The notes under the pieces were generated by a model, which did no database searches, was not told the origin of the DNA, and was given only the letters and a program-made list of their open reading frames with translations. DNA of 64,000 bases. Origin: Natrinema hispanicum. Its GTDB lineage: Archaea; Halobacteriota; Halobacteria; Halobacteriales; Natrialbaceae. Both the position numbers and the translations under genes were made by a program. The stretch's first letter is position 1; each line of letters starts with the position of its first letter. The stretch covers positions 1-64,000 of the forward strand of contig NZ_FOIC01000002.1 of assembly GCF_900111485.1 (NCBI RefSeq), in the 5' to 3' direction. Positions 1 through 9,218 of this stretch are shown here, in pieces.

Positions 1-277
1 CGTTGCCATCAAGTTTGCGTTCGTACTCCCGATCGGGCTTGCGGCGATGAATCGCCGCGAGCCCTCGTTCAGTGTAGTCTTTGCGCGTGTTGTGGACAGT
101 TTGGGGATGACAGCCGACGTGCTCACTGATTGTCGCATCAGTGAGCCCGTCGTCAGCTTTCAGAAGGATGCGTGCGCGTGTGTTCTCTTGTGCTCTCTGT
201 TCACCAGTGGACGTGAACTGTTCGAGCGTCTTGCGGTCTTCGTCGCTGAGATCAACGATATACTTCTTCGCTCCCAT
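1..277 (-). CDS. IS630-family transposase, N-terminal part (runs off the window)
   Basis: Reading the minus strand from the ATG at 277 gives an open frame of 92 codons that leaves the window at base 1. It starts MGAKKYIVDLSDEDRKTLEQ and contains the helix-turn-helix stretch with GCHPQTVHNTR, typical of the N-terminal DNA-binding part of haloarchaeal IS630-type transposases; the DDE catalytic domain would lie outside the window. Whether the element is intact cannot be judged. It marks the edge of an AT-richer, probably transferred segment next to the glycosylation genes. No terminal inverted repeat could be assigned with confidence in 278-345. Confidence 0.85.
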   Translation of the reverse strand, partial: MGAKKYIVDLSDEDRKTLEQFTSTGEQRAQENTRARILLKADDGLTDATISEHVGCHPQTVHNTRKDYTERGLAAIHRRKPDREYERKLDGN

Positions 278-359
278 TCTGTGAGATACGCGTTCAGAGA
301 ATATATCGTTATACGCTCACGCTTGAAGCTACACTAAGAAGATCCGATTCAGTTTGACG

Positions 360-482
360 GTGCCAAAAGATGCAATTGACGAGTTAGTCGATCACAGTCC
401 TGCTTGAGGGGATGAACAAGACGCTGTCCTCCGAGCGACCGAAGCACAACTTGAGATCGACAAGACCGACGAAGTAACGTAA
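360..482 (+). pseudogene. Possible gene remnant with internal stop
   Basis: The stretch between the transposase and the first glycosyltransferase has no intact gene. One frame reads VPKDAIDELVDHSPA, a stop, then DEQDAVLRATEAQLEIDKTD and a final TAA at about 480-482. The acidic, haloarchaea-like composition on both sides of the internal stop suggests a decayed 3' end of a gene, perhaps cut by the neighbouring insertion sequence. The family is not recognised, and a chance open frame is possible. Confidence 0.3.
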
Positions 483-604
483 CCATTGTCAAAAACCGCG
501 AGCCCGCGAACGTGGCAGGGAACAGGCTTCGGGAATGGCTACGCTGTCGTGCTAAGAGAAGGGGTCGGTCGCTACGGCAACAGTTCTCCCGGTTCCTGTT
601 TCAG

Positions 605-614
605 AAATATAGAT
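605..614 (+). promoter_or_regulatory. TATA box of the GT4 glycosyltransferase gene
   Basis: The AT-rich box AAATATAGAT lies about 30 bases before the ATG at 640, the normal distance for a leaderless haloarchaeal transcript. Confidence 0.5.
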
Positions 615-639
615 ATGTTGGTGGCCCGAGTACATACTC

Positions 640-1782
640 ATGCATGAAAAGTCACCATCAACTGACAGTGAGAGACTTCGAATCCTGTTGGTAAGCCATC
701 TGTTCCCGCCAGAAACCGGCGGTGTTCAGCGAGTTGCTGCACATCTGGCAGCCGACAGTTCACACAACGTGACTGTGCTCGCTCCGCCGGCTGACGACAC
801 CAGTTGGGACGACCAGTATGATGGGGTAGTCTATCGACACCCACTGACTGGCATTCGTGGGTTACTGACGCAATTGATACTCGTCTGTTGGCTCTCGCTC
901 AAGGTCGATGTCGTTTACTATGCACGACCAGAATACGCTTTCCTTGCAGCGCCAGCCCGTCTCTTTGGTCGGCCTGTTATTTCGCACGCGCACGGCAGCG
1001 AGTTATATATAAACGGCAGACAGCTCCATGCATTATATCTTAGATTGAGTTTTTTGACGATCACACACTTCGTGGCGATCAGTGAGTGGACGGAAAATCG
1101 GCTCGTCGACCTTGGTGTCGCCAAGGCAGACATTACACTCATTCCGAATGGTGTTGATTTCGAGTCATTCCACGATCCGGATACCGGCTGTGTTGAATGG
1201 CCATACGACGAGGACAAGCCTGTGATCCTTACCGTGAGTCGGCTTACCCCACGCAAAGGCCAACAGCACGTGATCCGGGCGCTTACGCGACTTGAGGACG
1301 ATGTCGAGTATCTTGTCGTTGGACCGGGGGACGCATCCGATTTCGAGGCAATCGCCCGGCGCGAGGGCGTCGCAGATCAGGTCCATTTCCTCGGGAAGGT
1401 TCCAGAAGATCAGCTTCGTGCCTATTATGCGCTCGCTGACCTCTTTGTCATGCCAGCGGAATTTATCGAAGGTGATGTTGAGTCATTTGGACTTGTCTAC
1501 CTCGAAGCAAATGCGGCCGGAACGCCGGTTATCGGGTCGAATATCGGCGGTATTCCGACTGCGATCAACGATGGAGAAACGGGACACCTCTGTGAGCCTA
1601 CGCCAGAGTCAGTCAGTGAATCGATTAGGGAACTGCTTTCAGACCGTGAATTGAAGTCGGAACTCAAGGTCAATGCTGTCGAGTGGGCGTGCGAACACGA
1701 CTGGAAAACGGTCATCACACGCTGGGACCAGATCATTGCAGATCAATATTGGAAGGAGCAAACGGGCCTCAATCACGCCTGA
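640..1782 (+). CDS. Glycosyltransferase family 4 (GT-B fold)
   Basis: This 380-residue protein has the two-domain architecture of GT4 glycosyltransferases, which move a sugar from a nucleotide-activated donor to a lipid-linked or polysaccharide acceptor at the inner face of the membrane. Visible signatures are the glycine-rich N-terminal loop (PPETGGVQRVA, about residues 24-34), the donor-domain start VSRLTPRKGQQ, and the C-terminal EX7E-type motif around ESFGLVYLEA followed by GTPVIGSNIGGIPT. A TATA-like element about 30 bases upstream supports a leaderless start here. Base composition is clearly AT-richer than most of the window. Its 3' end overlaps the convergent flippase gene by 10 bases. 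Acceptor and sugar cannot be told from sequence; a role in surface glycan assembly is inferred from the neighbours. Confidence 0.85.
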   Translation: MHEKSPSTDSERLRILLVSHLFPPETGGVQRVAAHLAADSSHNVTVLAPPADDTSWDDQYDGVVYRHPLTGIRGLLTQLILVCWLSLKVDVVYYARPEYAFLAAPARLFGRPVISHAHGSELYINGRQLHALYLRLSFLTITHFVAISEWTENRLVDLGVAKADITLIPNGVDFESFHDPDTGCVEWPYDEDKPVILTVSRLTPRKGQQHVIRALTRLEDDVEYLVVGPGDASDFEAIARREGVADQVHFLGKVPEDQLRAYYALADLFVMPAEFIEGDVESFGLVYLEANAAGTPVIGSNIGGIPTAINDGETGHLCEPTPESVSESIRELLSDRELKSELKVNAVEWACEHDWKTVITRWDQIIADQYWKEQTGLNHA

Positions 1783-3227
1783 GTCTGAGTCGGGCGAAAT
1801 CGACCGTAGACTGTTTTTGCGATTCGGCGACCCCGGCGGCTTGCAGTCAATAGCACAGCTGCGTAGACAATTCCACCAATACCAATGAGGAAAGCTGTGA
1901 TCAACCAGGACGAAGCGCCGACGTAAGCAGATACACCGGCAACGGCGCCCGTCATCACCATAGCGGCCAGTGCTTGCTCAAGGACAAACCGCCACGAGAG
2001 ACGATCCACATCCACAACGCGTTGATCAACGAACCAGTAGGCAGTGGCCATCCAGCTGGCGTATGCAGCGATGAGTACTAATAGGAATGCGAGTCGGCCG
2101 CCGAGAATCATCACGATCATAAAAACAATCCCCGCTCCGATTGCATGTGCGATGTTGGTCTTGGCCGTTGCGTCGGGGTGATCGGCTCCGTTGAGCGTGC
2201 TGATAAGGATGCGTGCCTGTTGGTCGAAGACGCGTGCTGCTGCAACGGCCACAAGGACATAGCCGGCGTTTTCGTAGCCGGCACCGAATACCAACGGCAT
2301 CAACGAATCGCCGAGGATAACCGCACCGGCAATCAGCGGAATGCCGAAGATACTTGCAATATCGATCCCAGTCTGGATCGGTGTCACGTCGACTGCCCCG
2401 CGCTCGAGGTCGCCACTCACCTGGACGAAGATCGATTTGACAACACTTCGGCCGGGGAGATCGCCAGGCATCGACAGCGTTTGTGCCGACCGTATCCATG
2501 ACGCCAGTGTTGGGGAAACAAATACACCTGCGAGAACAGTCGGCCAGTTGTGAAAGGCTTCGATGCTCACGCGGCCAACCAACGACCACCCAGCGAACGT
2601 TTTGATATCGGCAACCGTGTCGCGTGTCGGTAACGCTGTCGGCATCCCGAATTGGAGGTAGTAAGCGACAGTCCCGACCATAGCTGCCGATAGCGCACCG
2701 CTATAGAGGAGTCCAGATGGGCCAAACCCGAGTCCAAGAATGAGGACAAAACGGAGGAGAGCAGTCAGTACGCCGTCGACGAAATCAAGACTGGCGGCCG
2801 CGCCGGTCATTCCGACGCCGTCGTATACCCGCTCAACGTGGAACAGAAATGGTCGCGTACCAAGGTGGACGAGTCCCGCAAGTGCGAGGACCTCGAATCG
2901 GCTTTCGACAAGTTTTATCACCACAGTAACCACGGCCGCTGCGAACAGCACGAAGGCGATGATTGACGCAACCCCGAGAGTGAAATACGGATCGTAGGTG
3001 CGTGTATCTTCACTGATGCGTTTCGAAATCGCATCAGCGATTGCCTTCGGTGCGCTGCCAGCCATCATGCTGATTCCAATGACCGTGTAGGCGGTGCCAA
3101 ATGCATCAGTGGTGAAGTAGTTTGCAAAGTATACAAAGGCGATAAAGGCAGCAATCTTGTCCAATGAGTCGGACAAGAAGGTAATGATTGACTCGCGGAT
3201 AAAGTCTACATTGGCTGGAGATTTCAT
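1773..3227 (-). CDS. Polysaccharide/oligosaccharide flippase (Wzx/MVF-type membrane protein)
   Basis: A 484-residue integral membrane protein with about 12-14 hydrophobic segments, the size and layout of Wzx-like lipid-linked oligosaccharide exporters of the MATE/MVF superfamily. The N-terminal region contains YFANYFTTDAFGTAYTVIG, recalling the FARxLG...G signature at the start of such flippases. It would turn a lipid-carried glycan over the cell membrane. It converges on the GT4 gene and points away from aglF, sharing a 320-base intergenic region with it. Composition is AT-richer than the core cluster, fitting a transferred glycan module. It is distinct from the second flippase at 6075-7530. 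Substrate unknown. Confidence 0.8.
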   Translation of the reverse strand: MKSPANVDFIRESIITFLSDSLDKIAAFIAFVYFANYFTTDAFGTAYTVIGISMMAGSAPKAIADAISKRISEDTRTYDPYFTLGVASIIAFVLFAAAVVTVVIKLVESRFEVLALAGLVHLGTRPFLFHVERVYDGVGMTGAAASLDFVDGVLTALLRFVLILGLGFGPSGLLYSGALSAAMVGTVAYYLQFGMPTALPTRDTVADIKTFAGWSLVGRVSIEAFHNWPTVLAGVFVSPTLASWIRSAQTLSMPGDLPGRSVVKSIFVQVSGDLERGAVDVTPIQTGIDIASIFGIPLIAGAVILGDSLMPLVFGAGYENAGYVLVAVAAARVFDQQARILISTLNGADHPDATAKTNIAHAIGAGIVFMIVMILGGRLAFLLVLIAAYASWMATAYWFVDQRVVDVDRLSWRFVLEQALAAMVMTGAVAGVSAYVGASSWLITAFLIGIGGIVYAAVLLTASRRGRRIAKTVYGRFRPTQTQA

Positions 3228-3546
3228 ATTACTATATTCACAAATTTATTTCATCCGTATGAGAAACACTTCATGTGAACTAGGGTTATTGACAATCATA
3301 CAGACAGGCAGATACTGATTCTACATGTCGATATCATTCGCTGAGAGAAGAACTCCTGCTAACGGTTTGCTGTTTGAGTGAAAGTCTGGGATTCAACGAA
3401 AAGCAGCCAGTCTGGCCGCAAACACATCTGGCGTGGCAAGCAGTGTATCATTTGTTGGAATAACCACCTCTAACGTTCGGAGCTACTCACTAAAGTTGTA
3501 AGCTATTCCCAAAGACATATACTTTTTGAATAGAGCGAACAATAGT
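3228..3546. other. Divergent intergenic region between flippase and aglF
   Basis: This stretch of about 320 bases has no credible gene. It is AT-rich near both ends: an ATATTACTATATTC-like segment just upstream of the minus-strand flippase, and a TATA box for aglF at 3516-3524. The apparent in-frame upstream ATG of aglF at 3526 overlaps that TATA region and is not used in this annotation. Confidence 0.6.
3516..3524 (+). promoter_or_regulatory. TATA box of aglF (leaderless)
   Basis: CATATACTT is centred about 27 bases before the ATG at 3547, the usual distance from box A to the first transcribed base in haloarchaea. It argues for translation starting at 3547 rather than at the in-frame ATG at 3526. 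Confidence 0.6.
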
Positions 3547-4278
3547 ATGCAAGCAGTCGTACTGGCCGCGGGCAAAGGAACCCGCCTCCGGCCGCTCACC
3601 GAAGACAAACCCAAGGTCCTCGTGGAGGTCGACGACAAACCACTCCTCGAGGACGTCATGGATAACCTAATCGAGGTCGGTGCGACCGAGTTCGTCCTCG
3701 TCGTCGGCTACATGAAAGAGAAGATCATCGAACGCTACGGCGACGAATACGAGGGCGTCCCGATTACCTACGCCCACCAGCGCGAACAGCTCGGGCTCGC
3801 CCACGCGATCCTCCAGGCGGAACCGCATATCGATGACGACTTCATGCTCATGCTGGGGGACAACGTCTTCCGAGCAAATCTCGGGGACGTGATCAACCGC
3901 CAGCAGGAAGAACGGGCCGACGCCGCGTTCCTCGTCGAGGAAGTCCCCTACGAGGAAGCCTCGAGATACGGCGTTCTTGACACGAACGAGTACGGCGAGA
4001 TCGTCGAAGTAACCGAGAAGCCGGACGATCCACCGTCTAATCTCGTCATGACCGGCTTCTATACGTTCACGCCCGAGATTTTCCACGCGTGCCATCTCGT
4101 CCAGCCCTCCGACCGCGGCGAGTACGAGCTGCCGGATGCGATCGATCTGCTCATCCAGTCCGGGCGGACGATCGACGCGATCCGCATGGACGGCTGGCGG
4201 ATCGACGTTGGGTATCCCGAAGACCGAGACCGCGCTGAAGAGCGCTTAGCAGAACTCGCTCCAGTTCAACCAGAATAG
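3547..4278 (+). CDS. aglF: Sugar-1-phosphate nucleotidylyltransferase (AglF type)
   Basis: This 243-residue enzyme activates a sugar 1-phosphate with a nucleoside triphosphate, giving the nucleotide-sugar used for S-layer N-glycosylation. It opens with MQAVVLAAGKGTRLRPLTED, the GxGxRL(x)PLT nucleotide-binding loop, followed by KPKVLVEVDDKP, the metal-binding GDN motif (LMLGDNVF) and EKPDDPPSNLVMTGFYTF. The length and sequence closely resemble Haloferax volcanii AglF, a glucose-1-phosphate uridylyltransferase; there is no C-terminal acyltransferase-like beta-helix. The chosen start skips seven codons of a longer frame because the TATA box lies at 3516-3524. The aglM gene follows, whose enzyme would use the UDP-glucose made here. 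Confidence 0.9.
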   Translation: MQAVVLAAGKGTRLRPLTEDKPKVLVEVDDKPLLEDVMDNLIEVGATEFVLVVGYMKEKIIERYGDEYEGVPITYAHQREQLGLAHAILQAEPHIDDDFMLMLGDNVFRANLGDVINRQQEERADAAFLVEEVPYEEASRYGVLDTNEYGEIVEVTEKPDDPPSNLVMTGFYTFTPEIFHACHLVQPSDRGEYELPDAIDLLIQSGRTIDAIRMDGWRIDVGYPEDRDRAEERLAELAPVQPE

Positions 4279-4324
4279 AAATATATAACTGATTCATCAT
4301 ACAATGATTACATTAATTTGACCG

Positions 4325-4510
4325 ATGCAATCTTCGCATTCCCAAATTGACCAGTCGGTGAAACTTTTGGAGATACTCGAAGAAACTGCTTGTTCTTTTT
4401 GTGATGACGGCAATCTGGTTCGAGACCAGTACAAAGGTAACGAGGCGGTTGTCTGTGTGTCTTGTGGAACTCCTAACGCACAGGTGTGGAACGACACTCT
4501 GGGGTTATAA
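4325..4510 (+). CDS. HVO_A0556-type zinc-finger mini-protein
   Basis: A 61-residue protein with two CxxC knuckles: CSFC at residues 23-26 and CVSC at 44-47, the second followed by GTPNAQVW. This matches the small haloarchaeal zinc-finger family usually named after HVO_A0556, with the pattern CxxCxxGxLxRxxYKGxxAVVCxxCGTPxAxVW. Such proteins probably bind one zinc ion; their role is not established. It sits between aglF and aglM on the same strand, 46 bases after aglF. The region is AT-richer than aglF and aglM. Confidence 0.75.
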   Translation: MQSSHSQIDQSVKLLEILEETACSFCDDGNLVRDQYKGNEAVVCVSCGTPNAQVWNDTLGL

Positions 4511-4575
4511 TCCAGCAATGGTCTTGCTTACTCGATCCATAAACGACTAATCAACCCTCTCACCATTTGAGACAC

Positions 4576-5865
4576 ATGAACGTCTCTATCGTCGGCAGCG
4601 GCTACGTCGGGACGACCGTCGCCGCCTGTCTCGCGGATCTGGGCCACGACGTGACGAACATCGAGATCGACGAGGACATCGTCGACGCCATCAACGCCGG
4701 CGAGGCACCGATCCACGAGTCGGGCCTCGAGGAACGGATCGCAACCCATGCGGGCACGAACCTGCGCGCGACGACGGAGTACGATGCGGTCTGCGAAACC
4801 GACGTCACGTTCCTCTGTCTCCCCACACCCCAGGCGGACGACGGCAGTCTCGACCTCGCGATTATGCAAGCCGGTGCGGAATCGCTCGGCCGTGCTCTTG
4901 CAGACAAAGATGACGATCACCTCGTAGTCGTCAAGAGCACGGTCCTCCCCGGCACGACTGAAGAGGTCGTCGCACCCATCCTCGAGACCGAATCCGACAC
5001 GCCGATTGGTGATGGCCTCGAGGTCGCCATGAACCCCGAATTCCTCCGGATGGGAACCGCAGTTCAGGATTTCCTTGAGCCCGATAAGGTCGTTCTCGGT
5101 ACGGCGAGTGACGATGCAGCCGCTACCCTCCGCGATCTCTATGCACCGATCCTCGATCGAGCAGAGACGGCCCTCGTCGAGACGGGCATCCGCGAGGCCG
5201 AACTCATCAAGTACGCGAACAACGCCTTCCTCGCGTCGAAAGTCTCGTTGGTCAACGAACTGGGTAATATCGCCAAAGAGTACGGCGCGGACGCCTACGA
5301 GGTGCTCGAGGCGGTCGGCCTCGACGACCGAATCTCCGAACGGTTCATGCGTTCGGGACTGGGCTGGGGTGGCTCCTGTTTCCCGAAGGACGTCAACGCC
5401 CTGCGGGCCGGCGCACGCGAACAGGGATACGAACCGGAACTGCTCGATGCGACCGTCGCGGTCAACGACGAACAGCCACGACGGCTCGTCGACCTGCTCG
5501 AAGACCACGTCGCTCTCGAGGGAGCCCGCATTGCTGTCCTCGGGCTGTCGTTCAAGCCCGGCACCGACGACATACGGAAATCCCGCGCGCTAGACGTGAT
5601 CAATACCCTCCAGAATCGTGGTGCAGACGTCGTTGCCTACGATCCGGTTGCAATCGAGAACGTCCGACCTAACTATCCCGAACTCGAGTACGCCGAGTCG
5701 GCCGAACGTGCACTCGAGAACGCAGACGGCGCTGTTGTCGCAACCGGCTGGCCCGAGTTTGACGACCTCTCGTTTGAGAACATGGCCCACAAAGTGCTGG
5801 TCGACGGTCGCCGGATCGACGTCGACGAAGACGCCCTCGAGGTCTACGAGGGGCTGACCTGGTAG
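4576..5865 (+). CDS. aglM: UDP-glucose/GDP-mannose-type dehydrogenase (AglM)
   Basis: A 429-residue NAD-dependent dehydrogenase that oxidises UDP-glucose twice to UDP-glucuronic acid. It starts MNVSIVGSGYVGTTVAACLA, a Rossmann GxGxxG fold, continues with the substrate-binding block EAELIKYANNAFLASKVSLVNE and the catalytic cysteine in GWGGSCFPKD, and ends with the C-terminal UDP-binding domain (LGLSFKPGTDDIRKSRA). Sequence and length resemble H. volcanii AglM, which cooperates with AglF to supply hexuronic acids for the N-linked glycan. The start at 4576 is preferred over an in-frame ATG three codons upstream because it begins exactly at the Rossmann strand. Confidence 0.92.
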   Translation: MNVSIVGSGYVGTTVAACLADLGHDVTNIEIDEDIVDAINAGEAPIHESGLEERIATHAGTNLRATTEYDAVCETDVTFLCLPTPQADDGSLDLAIMQAGAESLGRALADKDDDHLVVVKSTVLPGTTEEVVAPILETESDTPIGDGLEVAMNPEFLRMGTAVQDFLEPDKVVLGTASDDAAATLRDLYAPILDRAETALVETGIREAELIKYANNAFLASKVSLVNELGNIAKEYGADAYEVLEAVGLDDRISERFMRSGLGWGGSCFPKDVNALRAGAREQGYEPELLDATVAVNDEQPRRLVDLLEDHVALEGARIAVLGLSFKPGTDDIRKSRALDVINTLQNRGADVVAYDPVAIENVRPNYPELEYAESAERALENADGAVVATGWPEFDDLSFENMAHKVLVDGRRIDVDEDALEVYEGLTW

Positions 5866-6074
5866 CGAAACGGCTGGGCCACGAATGAGGTTCGCTCTGG
5901 GAAATCCAATAGCCCAATAGTCAAATTCCCCTTACTTTCTTTCAATATCTAATTTTTCACCCGATAGAACGACACACATTCACAAAACATATCCATTACG
6001 AGGTATTTCGCTGTTCAGCGAACAGGCTCGGCACGAGATCGACTCGCCAGTCGCCCTACTCGAACACGTACCTC

Positions 6075-7530
6075 ATGAGAATCGGTCAAACGTCGTTCGT
6101 CGTCTTCGCCTCCAAACTCGTCGGTTCAGCGCTCGGGTTCGTCGCGACGCTGTATTTCGCGCGGACGCTCGGAGCCGCGGTCCTTGGGCACTACGCACTT
6201 GTTCTCGCGATCGTCGGATGGCTTGCGCTCGGCGGCCAATTGGGTATTTCCTCGGCGATCGTCAAACGGATCAGCGAGGGCGAAGAACCGGCGGCACATT
6301 TCACCGCTGGCATGATCGTCGTCGCGGCGCTCGGACTCGTGCTCTCGAGTGGGGTACTTGCGCTCAGAGGTGTCGTGAACGCCTATGTCGGGACACAGGT
6401 CGCGCTATTCGTGGCACTCCTGTTGCTGATTCGCCTCGCCTCGTCGGTCGTCAACGCGGGGCTGAAAGGCGAGCGGCACGTCCATATCTCTGGGTTTCTC
6501 ATGCCGGTCCAAACCGGCTTTCGGAGCGCGTTCCAGATCGGACTTGTACTAACTGGATTCGGACTGAGCGGGATGCTCCTCGGGCACGCGATCGGTGCCA
6601 TACTCGCCGTCTTCGTGGGAGCAGCCTTCCTTTCGATCGACATGATACGGCCGAGTCGACGCCACTTCCGGAGTCTGTTCGACTTCGCGAAGTTCTCGTG
6701 GCTCAGCGGACTCAAATCCCGCTCGTTCAACGATGTCGACATCGTCGTCCTTGGTGCGCTCGTCCCCTCTGCGCTCGTGGGTGTCTATTCTGTCGCGTGG
6801 AGTCTCGCCACGTTCCTGACGCTATTCGACAGTGCGGTGAGTTCCACGCTATTCCCCGAACTGAGTCACGCGGACGCGTCAGCGGAGCACGACCGGGTCG
6901 CAGGGTTGATCACCGATTCGCTCACCTATGGTGGCCTCATCGTCATTCCGGGGCTTTTCGGCGGCATCGTGCTCGCCGATCGACTGCTCCGCATCTATGG
7001 CGACGAATTCACACAGGGTGCTGCTGTCCTCGGACTCTTGATCCTTGCGTCGCTCGTGTATTGGGTATCAGAAACAGCTGATGAACGCGTTGAACGCGCT
7101 TGATCGCCCTGATGTCGCATTCCGCGTTAACATCGTGTTCATCGTCACGAACGCTGTTCTGAACGTCGTCCTCGTTTTCTGGATCGGCTGGATCGGTGCA
7201 GCGATTGCAACCGTCACGTCCGCGTGTGTCGGGTTGGGACTCTCGTACTACTCGCTTCGGCAATTGGTCACCTTTGCGGTCCCAACTGGAGAACTCTCCC
7301 GCCAGATTATCGCTGCACTGTCGATAGCTGGGCTCGTCGGCGGTGGTCGATACCTTCTCGAGAGCCTTGATGTAACCCACAACGCCTTCATTGTCGTCTC
7401 ACTCACTGCGTTCGGCGCAGCGATGTATTTCCTCATTTTATTCACGATTTCCCAACAGTTCCGCACGACAGTGATCGCCAACACTCCGGATCAGCTTCCG
7501 AGCGTACTGGATACGTTCACTGCGGAATAA
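6075..7530 (+). pseudogene. aglR: AglR-type oligosaccharide flippase, frameshifted in this sequence
   Basis: Two overlapping frames encode one flippase. The first (6075-7103) begins MRIGQTSFVVFASKLVGSAL and carries most of the MVF/Wzx membrane segments; it ends in VSETADERVERA after losing frame. The second frame, readable to 7530, continues with GYQKQLMNALNALDRPDVAF and the last four or so membrane helices. Removing one T near 7060-7062 in the run TATTGGG joins them as VYGYQKQLMNALNALDRPD and gives a single 484-residue protein resembling AglR, proposed to help present the charged dolichol-phosphate glycan outside the cell. Either the base is a sequencing error, or the gene is recently inactivated. 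Another flippase at 1773-3227 might compensate. Confidence 0.8.
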
Positions 7531-7632
7531 TTCGGGATATCGTGATCGTCACTCAGTGCCAACTATCTTCGAGAACGACCGGCCACTGATCAATCAGTAG
7601 CCTTTTGCGGTTCGGTGGGGGAGTAATGCCCA

Positions 7633-8640
7633 ATGGAAGACGACGCGGTTCGCGCGGCCTCGAGTCCCCGCTCGGACGGTGGCGACGTCGTCGCCGTGAC
7701 CGAGCAGACGCGCGAAATCTCGCCGGAGGAGGTCTGCGTACTCATTCCGACGCTCGAGGAGGCGGCCACGATCGGCGACGTGATCGAGGGCTTCTATGCG
7801 GAAGGGTATACGAACGTCGTCGTGATCGACGGCGACTCCGAGGACGACACCCGCGAGATCGCCCGCGATCACGGCGCGGAGGTACTGGTCCAGTCGGGCA
7901 GCGGCAAGGGCCAGGCGGTCCGTGAGGCACTCGAGTACGTGACGGTCCCCTACGTATTGATGCTCGACGGCGATGGGACCTACGATCCGGCCGACGCCGA
8001 CAAGATGATCGAGCCGCTCGCGCACGGGTACGACCATGTAATCGGCAACCGGTTTGCCGACATGGACGACGACGCGATGCGGGCGTTGAACGGCTTCGGG
8101 AACCGGATGATCAACCGCGCGTTCGCGTTCGTCCACGGGGCCAACTACCAGGACATCCTCTCGGGGTACCGAGCATTTACTGTCGACTCGTTCCGACAGC
8201 TGTCACTCGATTCGGACGGCTTTACGATCGAAACCGAACTCGCCGTCGAATGCGTCAAACACGGGATTAACACGACGGTCGTCCCGGTGAGTTACCACGC
8301 TCGACCCGACGAATCAGAGACCAACCTGCATCCGGTCAAAGACGGCGGGACGATCTTGCTCGCGCTGTACTCGCTGGCCAAGACGAACAATCCCCTGTTC
8401 TACTTCGGCAGCCTCGGCGTCGGCGGCATTGCCTCCGGTGCCCTCATTGCAGTGTACGTCCTCTGGGAGTGGATTCAGTACACACGAAGCCACGAGGTTC
8501 TGGCAGTGGTCTCGGCGGCCGCGATCATCCTCGGCGTCCAGTTACTCATGTTTGGCGTCCTCTCGGATATGCTCGTCACGCTTCATCGCGAGCAGCGCCG
8601 TCGCTTGGAGCGGATCGCTCGAGACGAGCGCGACAAGTAA
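7633..8640 (+). CDS. aglJ: Dolichyl-phosphate glycosyltransferase AglJ (GT2)
   Basis: A 335-residue GT2 enzyme that adds the first hexose to dolichol phosphate in haloarchaeal S-layer N-glycosylation. After a roughly 30-residue acidic N-terminal tail comes the GT-A domain: VCVLIPTLEEAATIGDVIEG, the nucleotide-binding VVIDGDSEDDT, the metal-binding DGDGTYDPAD and the QDILSGYRAF acceptor motif. The last 90 residues hold two hydrophobic segments (about 258-278 and 289-312), as in AglJ of H. volcanii. A second ATG is not obvious near the start of the conserved domain, so the tail is kept. It closes the agl cluster and is not overlapped by neighbours. Confidence 0.88.
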   Translation: MEDDAVRAASSPRSDGGDVVAVTEQTREISPEEVCVLIPTLEEAATIGDVIEGFYAEGYTNVVVIDGDSEDDTREIARDHGAEVLVQSGSGKGQAVREALEYVTVPYVLMLDGDGTYDPADADKMIEPLAHGYDHVIGNRFADMDDDAMRALNGFGNRMINRAFAFVHGANYQDILSGYRAFTVDSFRQLSLDSDGFTIETELAVECVKHGINTTVVPVSYHARPDESETNLHPVKDGGTILLALYSLAKTNNPLFYFGSLGVGGIASGALIAVYVLWEWIQYTRSHEVLAVVSAAAIILGVQLLMFGVLSDMLVTLHREQRRRLERIARDERDK

Positions 8641-8714
8641 AACCATTCTTCGGCTCCGCGATCGGCTGGGCCGCTACTACGGCTGGAAACAGCAAACTCG
8701 AGGCGACTGCGCGA

Positions 8715-9044
8715 TCAAAACGGTAGCAGCGACCGAAACTGCGAGACGACGCTGCCCGAGCGGTTCCGTCGGTACTCCTCGAACGGCTCGTGAAGCTCGT
8801 TCAGCAGCTCCTGACGGGAGTCGAAGCGGTCTGTCGGGACGTCGTCGAGTATCTCACCGAGTGCAACGTCGTTCCCGTGGACGTCATAGGGGATGTGTTC
8901 GTGGCCGAGTTCGGCTCTGATGTCGTCTTTCGTGGCCGGAAAGGACAGCGCCGCGTCCTTGAGGTGAGCGTCGACGGCAGCGATGCCGAACTCGATACTG
9001 TCGGGGTTCTCGTCGTCTCCGCTCGATGGTGGCCGGACTCCCAT
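8715..9044 (-). CDS. DUF5789-like small haloarchaeal protein
   Basis: A 109-residue acidic soluble protein. Residues 35-75 (FPATKDDIRAELGHEHIPYD followed by VALGEILDDVP) and the following segment with aromatic and acidic residues resemble the DUF5789 family, a haloarchaea-restricted group of unknown function that looks like a small folded domain with a helical C-terminus. It is convergent with aglJ. No catalytic motif, membrane segment or metal-binding cluster is visible, so no role is proposed. Confidence 0.6.
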   Translation of the reverse strand: MGVRPPSSGDDENPDSIEFGIAAVDAHLKDAALSFPATKDDIRAELGHEHIPYDVHGNDVALGEILDDVPTDRFDSRQELLNELHEPFEEYRRNRSGSVVSQFRSLLPF

Positions 9045-9218
9045 GCCTTACCTCTTGCTACGGAGCCGAATACAAAAATGTCTGTGGAGACAGTCGACGA
9101 CCGTCACTGACCGCTGACTGTGTCCGACCGCCGCCGACAGGGGAGACGATCCCGGCGACGGCAACGTATTATCCACCGCTGTCGACACGCATTTGGGCCC
9201 TGCGACGGACTCTAGTGT

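Noticed and set aside
47-337. Plus-strand frame of 96 codons at the left edge
   Set aside because: It is the antisense shadow of the transposase N-terminus; the minus-strand product matches the IS630 family while the plus-strand one has no haloarchaeal character.
6075-7530. Programmed ribosomal frameshift in the flippase
   Set aside because: The site is not a recognisable slippery heptamer and such control is unknown for this family; an extra base is simpler.
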